The notes under the pieces were generated by a model. It saw only the letters and a list, made by a program, of their open reading frames with translations, made no database searches and had not been told where the DNA came from. A program made the position numbers and the translations under genes. From contig AP017308.1 in NCBI GenBank assembly GCA_001548435.1, positions 2,117,030 to 2,181,029 of the forward strand: 64,000 nt of DNA, written 5' to 3'. The stretch comes from Leptolyngbya sp. NIES-3755 (GTDB lineage: Bacteria > Cyanobacteriota > Cyanobacteriia > Leptolyngbyales > Leptolyngbyaceae). This document shows positions 44,094 to 52,559 of the stretch, one piece after another; position 1 is the first letter of the stretch, and each line of letters opens with the position of its first letter.

Positions 44094-46304
44094 TACTTTT
44101 TCTGGAATCTGAACAATAAACTGGGTTCCTTCTCCAACGGTCGAGTGACAGATTAACCGTCCATGATGCGTTTCAGTTACAATCTGATAGCTCACAGCAA
44201 GACCCAGACCCGTTCCCTTACCGACAGGCTTTGTGGTGTAAAACGGATTAAAAATCTGCTGTTTCACAGTTTCGCACATTCCAATACCGTTGTCTTCGAT
44301 GATCACTTGCACTTGATCATTTGGAATTGTCCTTGTCGAAATCGTGATGCAGTTTGAAATCTCGTGAAATGTCTTACCGCGATTCGATTGTTCTAGAGCA
44401 TCGATCGCATTCGCCAACAGATTCATAAACACTTGATTGATCTGCCCTGCATAACATTCCACTTTCGGCAGTTCACCATAGTTCCGCACAATCTCAATCC
44501 CCGGTCGATCGACAGTAGCTCTGAATCGATGCTGAAACAACATCAAGGTGCTTTCTATTCCTTCATGCAAATCGATTGTTTTCACTGCTGATTCATCCAG
44601 CCTTGAGAAGCTACGCAAAGAGAGCACGATCGCAGAAATTCGATCGGCTCCAACTCGCATCGATTGAAGCAGTTTCGAGAGATCTTCACGAATAAAATCG
44701 AGATCAACCGACTCGATCGCGGTTTGAATCTCCGCTGAAGGTTGCGGATAAGCTTGCTGGTAAAGACTCAAAAGCCAGAGTAAATCCTCTGCGTAATGTT
44801 TTGCAGGCTGCACATTTCCCTGAATAAAACTGACTGGATTATTGATTTCATGAGCAATTCCAGCAACCATCTGCCCCAACGCTGACATCTTTTCACTTTG
44901 AATCATTTGAGCTTGTGTTTGATGCAATTCTGCTAAGGTCGATCGTAAAGCCTCGGTACGCTGCTCAATCCGTTCCTCCAGTTGATCATTCGCATCTTCT
45001 AGCTCAATAAAAGACTGTTCCAATTTCTTCGCCATTTGATTAAAAGACAGTCCCAGATCATTCAGTTCAGCGACAAACGATTCAGCACTCTGATGATCAA
45101 AATCTCCCTGTGCAAGTGAGTAACTCGCTTCCCTTAACTGCAAAATCGGTTGAGCAATCCAGCGAGACGTATACAAACCCAAAAGAGTCGCGATCGCTAA
45201 CGCCATCAAACACAGCAACACCGTATTCTGAGTATTCTCGTGAATCTGAGCCATAAAAGTTGATTCTGGAACCACGACCACGACCAGCCAATCGAGTCCC
45301 CATTCATCTTTCCAAGGCACAATTCGCAAATATTGTTTCTCTCCCGCGTGATCAAAGCTTTTTTGTTTTGAAGTCTCGATCGTATTAAGAGACTCATTCT
45401 GAAGATACTGGGCAGCAGCACGAATCAGCGGATCAGGACTCTCTTTGCCCTTCATGCGCTTAGGAAGATTATTCTCAATGGTAAACGGATCAGACGCATC
45501 AGAATTCGCCACCAAATCCCCCGATCGTTCTAAGATAAACACCCGTCCAGATCGGCTAAACGAAAGCTTCCTCAGAAAGTGACTAATCTGAGAAAGACGA
45601 CTCTCCGCTGCAATGCTGGCAACGACTTCACCCTGTTGATTTTTCAGGGGAATGCTTGCAGCGACCGCCAGTGGATAAGGTTGTGCTTGCCAGTTGTAGA
45701 TACTACTCCAGTTCGGGAGACCAATTTTTAGCGTTTTTGCAAACCAATCTTCTACCTGAAACTTATAATCTTTGACGTGTTCAGTTTGGGTTTTAGGATA
45801 TCCCTGAGCATCGGTAGCATACGCATAAAGATCCAAATTCTTATATTTTCTAGGATTAATCTCTGTAATCGTTCTGTAGTTATTGTTAGAGTCAAATCCT
45901 GCTCCTAGAAGCATTCCACTGTTATCGCCGTACAGTAAATATCCAACATCTTGATTTTCCGCTTGCTGCCATAGAAAGCTCAGCATCGATCGGCTATCTG
46001 TTGGACGAATTCTTCCCACTTCGATTTCACGTTGAACCATCGTAGCAGTTCGACGAGAACTCAGTGCAAACGTATCAAGGTGTTGCAGAACTCGATCGCT
46101 GACTTCTTGATTCAGTTTCGTGACCAATTCATTGACTGCTCTCTGTCCATTCTGAAGTGAGAGATAGCCCGTCAATCCTACGGTTGCTGATAGTTGGAAT
46201 ACGAAAGGAACAACTAAAACCCAACGCAGCGGGAGACGACGGACAGTTCTGAGCGGAATTTGAAGAAATTTAACCACGAATCGGCTTCCAGAGAGGCTTT
46301 TCAC
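44070..46304 (-). CDS. Sensor histidine kinase with dCache and HAMP domains
   Basis: A 744-residue membrane sensor kinase. Seen: first membrane helix (about 28-50), extracytoplasmic double-Cache sensor (about 55-350; LYGDNSGMLLGAGFDSN, GRVFILERSGDLVA), second helix (about 358-380), HAMP, a coiled coil (EELEERIEQRTEAL-like), the HisKA phosphorylation box VAGIAHEINNPVSFIQGN, then the ATPase boxes LANAIDALEQ, IIEDNGIGM and GTGLGLAVSYQIV. It probably senses a small molecule outside the membrane. It follows a receiver gene by 47 bp and overlaps the transporter gene tail to tail by 24 bases. Confidence 0.95.
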   Translation of the reverse strand: MKSLSGSRFVVKFLQIPLRTVRRLPLRWVLVVPFVFQLSATVGLTGYLSLQNGQRAVNELVTKLNQEVSDRVLQHLDTFALSSRRTATMVQREIEVGRIRPTDSRSMLSFLWQQAENQDVGYLLYGDNSGMLLGAGFDSNNNYRTITEINPRKYKNLDLYAYATDAQGYPKTQTEHVKDYKFQVEDWFAKTLKIGLPNWSSIYNWQAQPYPLAVAASIPLKNQQGEVVASIAAESRLSQISHFLRKLSFSRSGRVFILERSGDLVANSDASDPFTIENNLPKRMKGKESPDPLIRAAAQYLQNESLNTIETSKQKSFDHAGEKQYLRIVPWKDEWGLDWLVVVVVPESTFMAQIHENTQNTVLLCLMALAIATLLGLYTSRWIAQPILQLREASYSLAQGDFDHQSAESFVAELNDLGLSFNQMAKKLEQSFIELEDANDQLEERIEQRTEALRSTLAELHQTQAQMIQSEKMSALGQMVAGIAHEINNPVSFIQGNVQPAKHYAEDLLWLLSLYQQAYPQPSAEIQTAIESVDLDFIREDLSKLLQSMRVGADRISAIVLSLRSFSRLDESAVKTIDLHEGIESTLMLFQHRFRATVDRPGIEIVRNYGELPKVECYAGQINQVFMNLLANAIDALEQSNRGKTFHEISNCITISTRTIPNDQVQVIIEDNGIGMCETVKQQIFNPFYTTKPVGKGTGLGLAVSYQIVTETHHGRLICHSTVGEGTQFIVQIPEKVSANPKVS

Positions 46305-46351
46305 TCTCTGTAGTTTTCCCTAGTTCGAGTTAATTTGCGATAAATTGCTAT

Positions 46352-46759
46352 CTAGCAACCGCGACGAGAATCAGATTCCTTCCCTAGCTGGTTGACGATC
46401 GCAATCAGGTCTTGTATTGCTGTTTCCTTCTTACAAAAAGCGTCTACTTTCGCCGTTTGCAGCATCACTTCAGTTTGCGGGTCTTCCAGCGAAGAGTATG
46501 CCAGGATCTTGATTTGTGGGTGAACGCTCTTAATCTGGGTTGATGCACTCAGCCCATCCATCACAGGCATTTGCAAATCCAAAACGATGACATCTGGACA
46601 ATGCTGATCCGCCATTTCGACGGCTTCGCGCCCATTTGAGGCAAGACCCACCAATTCGATTCCTTCTTGACGTTGGAGCGCCAATTTCAAGCTAAAGCGG
46701 GTCAATTCATGGTCATCGACAATTAAAACACGCAACACTTTGCACTCACTAAACAGCAT
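46352..46759 (-). CDS. Stand-alone response regulator receiver
   Basis: A 135-residue single receiver domain: RVLIVDDHELTRFSLKLALQ with the acidic pair, the phospho-acceptor Asp in VIVLDLQMPVMDG (about 58), and the Thr/Ser plus Lys positions LAYSSLED and FCKKE. The domain looks like the NarL/LuxR subgroup (DDHELTR) but no HTH follows; the protein ends at SDSRRGC. It is probably a phosphorelay or protein-protein output partner of the kinase downstream. Start is uncertain, with no ribosome binding site before the ATG and GTG/TTG codons at residues 8-9. Confidence 0.9.
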   Translation of the reverse strand: MLFSECKVLRVLIVDDHELTRFSLKLALQRQEGIELVGLASNGREAVEMADQHCPDVIVLDLQMPVMDGLSASTQIKSVHPQIKILAYSSLEDPQTEVMLQTAKVDAFCKKETAIQDLIAIVNQLGKESDSRRGC

Positions 46760-46888
46760 GGGGTAGGCAGAAGGGTCAATGTGATCAAGAGTGTAACGAT
46801 GCGTACATTCAGTAGTCCTCTACCGCAGGGATTAACCGCAGGAACTTCATGGTAGAAATGGAATTGGTGAAGGTTGGATAGAGCAAGC

Positions 46889-46932
46889 AAAAAAAATCAG
46901 CGATCCATTCCCATCAAAAGGTGAATCGCTGA
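46889..46932 (-). terminator. Rho-independent terminator of the sigma factor gene
   Basis: On the minus strand TCAGCGAT / ATCGCTGA (plus-strand arms 46925-46932 and 46897-46904) with a long loop that can also pair partly, followed by eight T residues. It is 21 bases after the stop. Confidence 0.88.
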
Positions 46933-46952
46933 CAGCAACCGACAGACTTTAA

Positions 46953-47942
46953 TTACATCCAATCTTTCAATAATGCTTGCCGACGGGGATGACGCAATTT
47001 TCTCATCGCTTTCGCTTGAATTTGGCGCACTCGTTCCCGCGACAAATCATAAATCTGTCCAATCTCACTCAGCGTGTAGTGCTGACCATCGGTTAAACCA
47101 AATCGCAATTTGATAATTTCGCGTTCTCGATCGCTTAAATGATCCAACACCGAATTGAGTCGATCGATGAGCAATTTATGATCCAGGTTATCGTTCGGTG
47201 CAACGTTATCTGCATCTTCGATCAGTTGCATGAGTTCAGTATCTTCATCGCGTCCGACCCAAGCATGAAGCGATAGAGTGCGCTGGCTCACGTCTAGAAC
47301 CTGCTCTAACTTATCTTCTTCCATGTCGAGCGCACCCGCTAACTCTTGCTTCGTCGGCTTACGACCGAGTTCTTGAGAGAGCATTTGACGCACTTTACGG
47401 ACTTGATTGAGCTTTTCAACCATGTGAACGGGTAGGCGAACCGTTCTAGATTGCGATGCGATCGCTCTTGTAATCCCCTGACGAATCCACCAGTAAGCGT
47501 AAGTTGAGAACTTATAACCGCGTTCGTAGTCGAATTTTTCAGCGGCTCTCATCAAGCCCATTGCCCCTTCTTGAATCAAATCTAAGAACGGAACACCCCG
47601 GTTTAAATACTTTTTCGCGATCGACACGACTAATCGTAAGTTAGCGCGAACTAATTTCCGTTTTGCTCGTTCTCCAGCAACTCCACCTTTCGCAATCTCA
47701 CGTGCTAATTCAATCTCTTGTGCTTGAGTCAGGAGCGGATACCTTGCCATTTCCCTCAAGAACATTCCAACCGAATCATCAGAAAGTCCAAGGTATTCGC
47801 TCGTCTTCCCTTTGAATGACTTCGCTAAACCTTCGGGAGACAAATCCTCAGCTTCGAGTGATTCGAGTTCAGAAAGATCGATATCGCCTTCAGTTACAAC
47901 AGCATCGATCGGAAAGGAATCAGTGGGTAATTTGGTTGCCAT
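46953..47942 (-). CDS. Group 2 sigma-70 factor (RpoD-like)
   Basis: A 329-residue non-essential-type (group 2) sigma factor of cyanobacteria. Seen: region 1.2 [28 protein letters not shown] (read in parts), region 2 [41 protein letters not shown] containing the -10 recognition helix, region 3, and region 4.2 [28 protein letters not shown]. The long region 1.1 of the principal sigma is absent. Such factors adjust transcription to light, nitrogen, carbon or stress; which subtype (SigB-E) is not clear. It has an unusually long 838-bp upstream gap. Confidence 0.95.
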   Translation of the reverse strand: MATKLPTDSFPIDAVVTEGDIDLSELESLEAEDLSPEGLAKSFKGKTSEYLGLSDDSVGMFLREMARYPLLTQAQEIELAREIAKGGVAGERAKRKLVRANLRLVVSIAKKYLNRGVPFLDLIQEGAMGLMRAAEKFDYERGYKFSTYAYWWIRQGITRAIASQSRTVRLPVHMVEKLNQVRKVRQMLSQELGRKPTKQELAGALDMEEDKLEQVLDVSQRTLSLHAWVGRDEDTELMQLIEDADNVAPNDNLDHKLLIDRLNSVLDHLSDREREIIKLRFGLTDGQHYTLSEIGQIYDLSRERVRQIQAKAMRKLRHPRRQALLKDWM

Positions 47943-48533
47943 TTTTGAATTACGTTGGAGGGTCTTTAGTTCTTGTTAACGTCGTTTCTTCAACTGCAAC
48001 TTACTGTAATCGAAATGCTCAGATTTGTTACATCGTTTCTGATGTTTTTTGATTGGTTTTTATGAGGTTTATCAGAGCTTAGTTTATGAATTGAAATACG
48101 TCCATTTTTTTGCTGAAATTCAGTAGGCTCACGGAAGCGAGAATACGGTACGAAAGCGGTATAGTAATCGGTTTTTGCTGAATTAACGACCCAGAAATTC
48201 TACTGAGTTGTATGCTTAGATTAACTCATTTTAGAAGTCAGATCCGGGGAATTGCAGTAGATTTTTGCAGCGATTTGAAATTTTGATCGTTTCTCCGAAA
48301 TATTGCGGAGATACCTAAGAAAACCTGATCAATTCAACTGAAATTCCAGCGGTTTATCTTTTGTAGAGTAGCCGCTAATACAAAAAATGGCTCAATAAGT
48401 TGAGGATTAGATTGAAAATATGAAAGAAAAGGTTGCAGTATTCAATAGTTTTGACAAATGAATTGCGGTTTGCACGATCGATGCGTCAGATGTTGGGTTA
48501 ACTCGATGCGTAAGAACAAATTAATCTGTAAAT

Positions 48534-48666
48534 GCTACAGATCCTCGCCCCCTAAATCCCCCATTCTGGGGGACTTTGAAACTTGAAAATTTCTTTGGTT
48601 TGAATCGCTTTCACACTCAAAGTCCCCCACTCGTGGGGGATTTAGGGGGCTGCCAGGATCTGTAGC
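48534..48666. repeat. Nested palindromic element (MITE/REP-like)
   Basis: Outer arms GCTACAGATCCT (48534-48545) and AGGATCTGTAGC (48655-48666) are perfect. Inside, GCCCCCTAAATCCCCCA (48547-48563) pairs with its complement at 48634-48650, and GGGGGACTTT (48568-48577) with AAAGTCCCCC (48619-48628). All fold into one long imperfect cruciform of 133 bp. The CCCCCTAAATCCCCC core is familiar from repeats scattered in filamentous cyanobacteria. No target duplication is evident. Confidence 0.85.
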
Positions 48667-48728
48667 AATGAAAAATCAATTTGGTATAAGAACAATAAAC
48701 CTCCGATTTGATTTCACCAAGAACGCAC

Positions 48729-48761
48729 AAAAAAGAGGCGAATGCCGAAACACCCGCCTCT
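48729..48761 (-). terminator. Rho-independent terminator of ppk
   Basis: On the minus strand AGAGGCG / CGCCTCT (plus arms 48755-48761 and 48734-48740) followed by six T residues, 20 bases downstream of the stop. Confidence 0.88.
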
Positions 48762-48780
48762 CACATTTCAATTCACTGTC

Positions 48781-50937
48781 CTAACCCTGCTGTGCCATCT
48801 CCATAAAAATCCGCTGCGAACTCTGTTCCGGTTGGTCGCCTTGCGGTTGACGCTGCACATACTTGCCATCAGGCTGCAACTCCCAAGCATGTCGATTGTC
48901 CGCCAGCATAATCCCCAGAATCTCTTGCAAGTCTTGAGCAAGGTTCGGTTCTTCGACCAGCACCACCGCTTCAACTCGTCGATCGAGGTTTCGTGGCATC
49001 CAATCGGCACTCCCGATATAAACCTCAGATTCCCCGCCATTGTTAAAGTAGAAAATCCGAGCATGTTCAAGAAAGCGCCCCACAATGCTGATGACTCGAA
49101 TGTTCTCGCTAATGTCTTTCAAGCCCGGACGCAAACAACAAATGCCCCGAATAATCAGATCAATCTGCACTCCCGCTTGAGAGGCTTCATACAGGGCTGT
49201 GATTAGTTTTGGATCGACCAACGCATTCATCTTGGCAACAATGCGCCCCTGTCCGCCATTGCGCTGAAGTTCAATTTCTCGATCGATAAAACTCAACATG
49301 CGATCGCGCAGATTCACCGGCGCAACCAACAATTTTCGATAAGACTGTTGCCGAGAATATCCGGTGAGATAGTTAAACAAATCGGTTAGATCGGCTCCCA
49401 ATTCTTCTCGACTGCTAAAGATTCCTAAATCCGTGTAAAGTCGTGCTGTCTTTGGATTGTAGTTACCTGTGCCAATATGCACATATCTTCGGATACGTCC
49501 CTCTTCACGTCGCACCACTAATACTAATTTAGTATGGGTCTTAAGTCCGACTAACCCATAAACGACGTGAACGCCTGCATTCTCCAGCTTCTTCGCCCAA
49601 TTGATATTGTTTGCTTCATCAAATCGAGCTTTTAACTCTACTAATACAGCCACTTGAATGCCGTTTTCTGCCGCAGCAATCAGAGCTTGAACGATCGGCG
49701 AATCTCCCGATGTGCGATACAGCGTCATCTTAATGGCAAGCACATTCGGATCATGAGCCGCTTCTTCGATAAATCGCTGAACACTGCGTGAAAATGAATG
49801 ATAAGGATGATGCACTAAAAGATCCTGACGACGAACGACAGAAAAAAAGTTCTCATCATGCGTTAATGCTTCAGTCACAGGAACTTCTGCAACTCGTCTC
49901 AGCTTCGGATGTATGACAGGACTCCAATGCGGATCTTTCAAGTCTGGTAACGGTAAGCTTGTGAGCGTGAACAAATCCTTCAAGCACAACAATCCATCAA
50001 TTTCGTAAACGTCTTCAGGTTCAACTTCCATCTCTTCGATCAACATCGATCGAATATGTTCTGGCATGGATGGATTCATCTCGACGCGAACCACAGAGCC
50101 GCCAACTCGACGCTTTTTCAATTCTTCTTCGATCGCAGACATCAAATCTTCTGCTTCGTCTTCTTCAACATCCAGATCGCCATTGCGTGTGACTCGGAAC
50201 GGATGATACTCCTGAATGTTCATTCCTGGGAATAGCGCTTCAAGATTGTGAGCAATCACTTGTTCGAGGGGAACACCTGCCCAGACGGGCGCACGACTTT
50301 TCGCGATCGGCGTTGGTAAATCTTGAGTGTTAATCGGTAGCTGAATAAATCTGGGTAGCACTTTCGGAACTTTCACTCGTGCGAATAGTTCCTCATCGGT
50401 GACACTATCTTTAATCACGACTGCTAGGTTCAGACTGAGATTGGAAATATATGGAAAAGGATGTCCAGGATCGATCGCCAATGGAGTCAGAACCGGAAAG
50501 ACTTGCGATTCAAAATAATCATGCAAATACGATCGCTGTTCTTGATTCAAATCAATATAGTCCAGCACATACACCCCTTGAGAAGCTAACTGAGGACGCA
50601 CTGCCTCTTCAAAGTGTCGATGTTGTTTTGCAACTAACGGACGCAACCGCTCATTGATCAATCCCAATTGTTCTTGAGGAGTACGACCATCTGGACTGAG
50701 CTTACTGACTTTCGCTTCAACTTGCTCTTTCAGTGCCGCCACCCGCACCATGAAATATTCATCAAGATTCGAGCTAAAGATTGCAAGAAATTTCAGACGT
50801 TCAATCAAAGGAGTACGCGGATCGAATGCTTCATGCAGCACCCGACAGTTAAACTCAATCCAACTTAGTTCACGATTGAAATAGTACTGCGGATCGTTCA
50901 AGTTTATTTCCACGGGTGCAGGTTTCCGTCGTCGCAT
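48781..50937 (-). CDS. ppk1: Polyphosphate kinase 1
   Basis: Makes inorganic polyphosphate from ATP, reversibly; 718 residues, full length. Seen: the N-terminal domain YYFNRELSWIEFNCRVL and FLAIFSSNLDEYFMVRVA, the phospholipase-D-like catalytic domains with VHIGTGNYNPKTARLYTDLG (phospho-histidine region, about 462-480) and HARIFYFNNGGESEVYIGSADWMPRNLDRRVE. The start is the ATG whose A... end overlaps the stop of the small upstream gene by one base (TAATG), indicating coupling. It has its own terminator. Confidence 0.97.
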   Translation of the reverse strand: MRRRKPAPVEINLNDPQYYFNRELSWIEFNCRVLHEAFDPRTPLIERLKFLAIFSSNLDEYFMVRVAALKEQVEAKVSKLSPDGRTPQEQLGLINERLRPLVAKQHRHFEEAVRPQLASQGVYVLDYIDLNQEQRSYLHDYFESQVFPVLTPLAIDPGHPFPYISNLSLNLAVVIKDSVTDEELFARVKVPKVLPRFIQLPINTQDLPTPIAKSRAPVWAGVPLEQVIAHNLEALFPGMNIQEYHPFRVTRNGDLDVEEDEAEDLMSAIEEELKKRRVGGSVVRVEMNPSMPEHIRSMLIEEMEVEPEDVYEIDGLLCLKDLFTLTSLPLPDLKDPHWSPVIHPKLRRVAEVPVTEALTHDENFFSVVRRQDLLVHHPYHSFSRSVQRFIEEAAHDPNVLAIKMTLYRTSGDSPIVQALIAAAENGIQVAVLVELKARFDEANNINWAKKLENAGVHVVYGLVGLKTHTKLVLVVRREEGRIRRYVHIGTGNYNPKTARLYTDLGIFSSREELGADLTDLFNYLTGYSRQQSYRKLLVAPVNLRDRMLSFIDREIELQRNGGQGRIVAKMNALVDPKLITALYEASQAGVQIDLIIRGICCLRPGLKDISENIRVISIVGRFLEHARIFYFNNGGESEVYIGSADWMPRNLDRRVEAVVLVEEPNLAQDLQEILGIMLADNRHAWELQPDGKYVQRQPQGDQPEQSSQRIFMEMAQQG

Positions 50938-51143
50938 TAGAACACCTCATCTTCAATGCCAACCCACCATTCACCCAAGTTCATCACATCCTGATGGATA
51001 TCGGCAAGTCGTTTTTCGTACTCAGCGGGAGAAAGCGTCGATCGTTGTTCCTCTAATTTCAGCAATCTTAATTGAGCTAGCAACCAAGGTTTGGTCACAC
51101 TATCGGTTTGTTCTAAATATTTTGCGAGTTCGTTGCTATTCAT
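50937..51143 (-). CDS. Small conserved-type protein upstream of ppk
   Basis: A 68-residue soluble helical protein, MNSNELAKYLEQTDSVTKPWLLAQLRLLKLEEQ in parts, ending NLGEWWVGIEDEVF with an unusual WW pair. I have no family name. It overlaps the polyphosphate kinase start by one base, so it is translated together with it and might be a regulator or partner; this is inference from coupling only. Confidence 0.7.
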   Translation of the reverse strand: MNSNELAKYLEQTDSVTKPWLLAQLRLLKLEEQRSTLSPAEYEKRLADIHQDVMNLGEWWVGIEDEVF

Positions 51144-51294
51144 TGAGTGATATTAAAGTCCGTGGGTTAGTTTCATTGTTGCGTTATTTGCGGCATTGTT
51201 GCGCGATCGACCAAAGATTTTTGTTATTCTCCCGATGCGTGTAATCTAGCCGACACAAGGTTTGTAATCTCGCAAACACTGAAACGATGAGAGT

Positions 51295-51422
51295 GCTTGG
51301 CGGTTAGAAACCGCAGCTATACAAACAAAGTGCGCCGTCGCGCACTCGCAGCCCTTGTTAAAGGATCAGTCCACGAAGGTGGACTTCGTTTGTTTAGCCG
51401 CGAATTCCATTCGCCCAGGTGC
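51295..51422. repeat. Palindrome-rich repeat element (MITE-like)
   Basis: About 128 bp made of four short hairpins in a row: GCGGTT-AGA-AACCGC, GTGCGC-CGTC-GCGCAC, GTCCACGAAGGTGGAC, and CGCGAATTCCATTCGCCC. Its ends are imperfect inverted copies (ACAAACAAAGT on the left against ACTTCGTTTGT on the right; both followed outward by a GCGGNT-type hairpin). I recall similar elements in many cyanobacterial intergenic regions. There is no coding capacity. Confidence 0.75.
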
Positions 51423-51435
51423 AAAAATCAGACAT

Positions 51436-51464
51436 AAAAAAAGTGAGGCAGTTGTCTACCTCAC
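51436..51464 (-). terminator. Rho-independent terminator of sodB
   Basis: On the minus strand GTGAGG / CCTCAC (plus arms 51459-51464 and 51443-51448), extended by a wobble pair, 10-base loop, then seven T residues; 25 bases after the sodB stop. Confidence 0.85.
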
Positions 51465-51488
51465 CTCAATTGATGAAATCTCTAGAAG

Positions 51489-52088
51489 TTACGCGGCTAA
51501 ATTCTGAGCCACAAAATCCCAGTTCACCAAATTCTCCAAATAGTTCTTGATGAATGCTGGACGAGCATTTTGGAAATCCAGATAGTAAGCATGTTCCCAA
51601 ACATCCAGCGTTAACAGGGGTTTTTGACCATGAACCAGCGGATTTTCTGCATTCGGAGTCTTCGTCACTTTTAGCGTACCGCCATCATCGACAAGCCATG
51701 CCCAACCGCTCCCAAACTGAGTGGCTGCCGCATTACTGAATTCTTCTTTGAACTTGTCAAAGCTTCCAAAAGCCGCATCAATCTTCGCTGCTAATTCTCC
51801 GGTCGGTGCACCACCGCCACCCGCTTTGAGCGAGTTCCAAAAGAAAGTATGATTCCAAACCTGTGCCGCATTGTTGAAAACGCCAGTCTTCGACGAATCG
51901 CCATACGACTGTTTGATCACGTCTTCGAGTGCCAGATTTTCCATCTCAGTGCCTTCCACCAGCTTGTTCAAGTTGGCGACATAAGCAGCGTGATGTTTGC
52001 CGTAGTGATAATCGAACGTTTCCGCCTTCATGCCATACGATTCAAGGGCATCTTTCGCAAAAGGTAAAGGCGCTTGTGTAAATGCCAT
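51489..52088 (-). CDS. sodB: Superoxide dismutase, iron type
   Basis: Converts superoxide to oxygen and hydrogen peroxide in the cytoplasm. It has 199 residues, the usual length. Seen: PLPFAKDALESYGMKAETFDYHYGKHHAAYV with the first metal His (about 27), HTFFWNSLKAGGGGAPTG with the second, and DVWEHAYYLDFQNARPAFI with Asp and the last His. The GGGGAPTG and AQVWNHTFFW patterns favour iron over manganese. Probably monocistronic, with its own terminator. Confidence 0.95.
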   Translation of the reverse strand: MAFTQAPLPFAKDALESYGMKAETFDYHYGKHHAAYVANLNKLVEGTEMENLALEDVIKQSYGDSSKTGVFNNAAQVWNHTFFWNSLKAGGGGAPTGELAAKIDAAFGSFDKFKEEFSNAAATQFGSGWAWLVDDGGTLKVTKTPNAENPLVHGQKPLLTLDVWEHAYYLDFQNARPAFIKNYLENLVNWDFVAQNLAA

Positions 52089-52559
52089 GTGTTCAATCCT
52101 CTCTATAGTGTGTCTGCTGAGTGATTGGCAGAAACATAACTTAACCGTGAAAATTCTATCTTAAAAGGGATGGTACAGTCGCTCAACCAGAGAACACAAA
52201 TAAAAAACCTCCATCCACTAGGCATGAACGGAGGTGATAAATCAGGGTGCATCTACCATTCCCTTTTCCTGAGAAATACGCTGGTACTCCGGATGCTCTG
52301 AGTGGGAATACTTAAAGCTATGACAAAGTTTTCTTGAACTTTACGTAATTTTTGAGTAAAGAATGCGTCGATTGATGGAGGTAATTGCGTCTCAAATCCT
52401 AGCCTTGAATCGGTTTTGCATGGTCGATCGAGGCAAAAATTTGTAATGCTATTAGACGGGCGATCGATTGCCGTTTTTCCCTGACCGAGAGGGATCGGTG
52501 GCGGTAATAGAAAGAAGTGGGCGAGGAGTGCAGCGAGTCAGGTTTTTGGAGGGTGTTCA
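52089..52559. other. Gap between sodB and the CHAT gene
   Basis: 471 bp. It carries the sodB promoter next to 52088, an orphan minus-strand terminator at 52202-52235, and upstream of it on the minus strand a 32-codon open frame (52338 back to 52242) with no usable start. The right part is the leader of the CHAT gene. Confidence 0.6.
52202..52235 (-). terminator. Orphan minus-strand terminator (candidate small RNA end)
   Basis: On the minus strand ACCTCC / GGAGGT (plus arms 52230-52235 and 52207-52212), with extra inner pairing CAT-CC/GG-ATG, then six T residues. No minus-strand gene lies upstream within 6 kb, so it would end an unannotated transcript: a small RNA or a very small gene. Confidence 0.65.

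Larger units (their letters stand above)
47943..48780. other. Long gap upstream of the sigma factor
   Basis: There is no coding frame I trust in 838 bp. The first 500 bp are AT-rich, with a small CTCCG...CGGAG hairpin near 48293-48310, and probably hold the sigma factor promoter and leader. From 48534 to 48666 there is a nested palindromic element, and at 48729-48761 the ppk terminator. Confidence 0.6.
51144..51488. other. Gap between sodB and the ppk operon
   Basis: 345 bp without a trusted gene. It contains the promoter of the ppk operon (right part), a palindrome-rich repeat at about 51295-51422 and the sodB terminator at 51436-51464. Confidence 0.7.

Noticed and set aside
52224-52301. 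Plus-strand 25-codon frame starting MNGGDKSGCIYH
   Set aside because: It overlaps the minus-strand terminator hairpin, has no independent ribosome binding site and no recognisable features.
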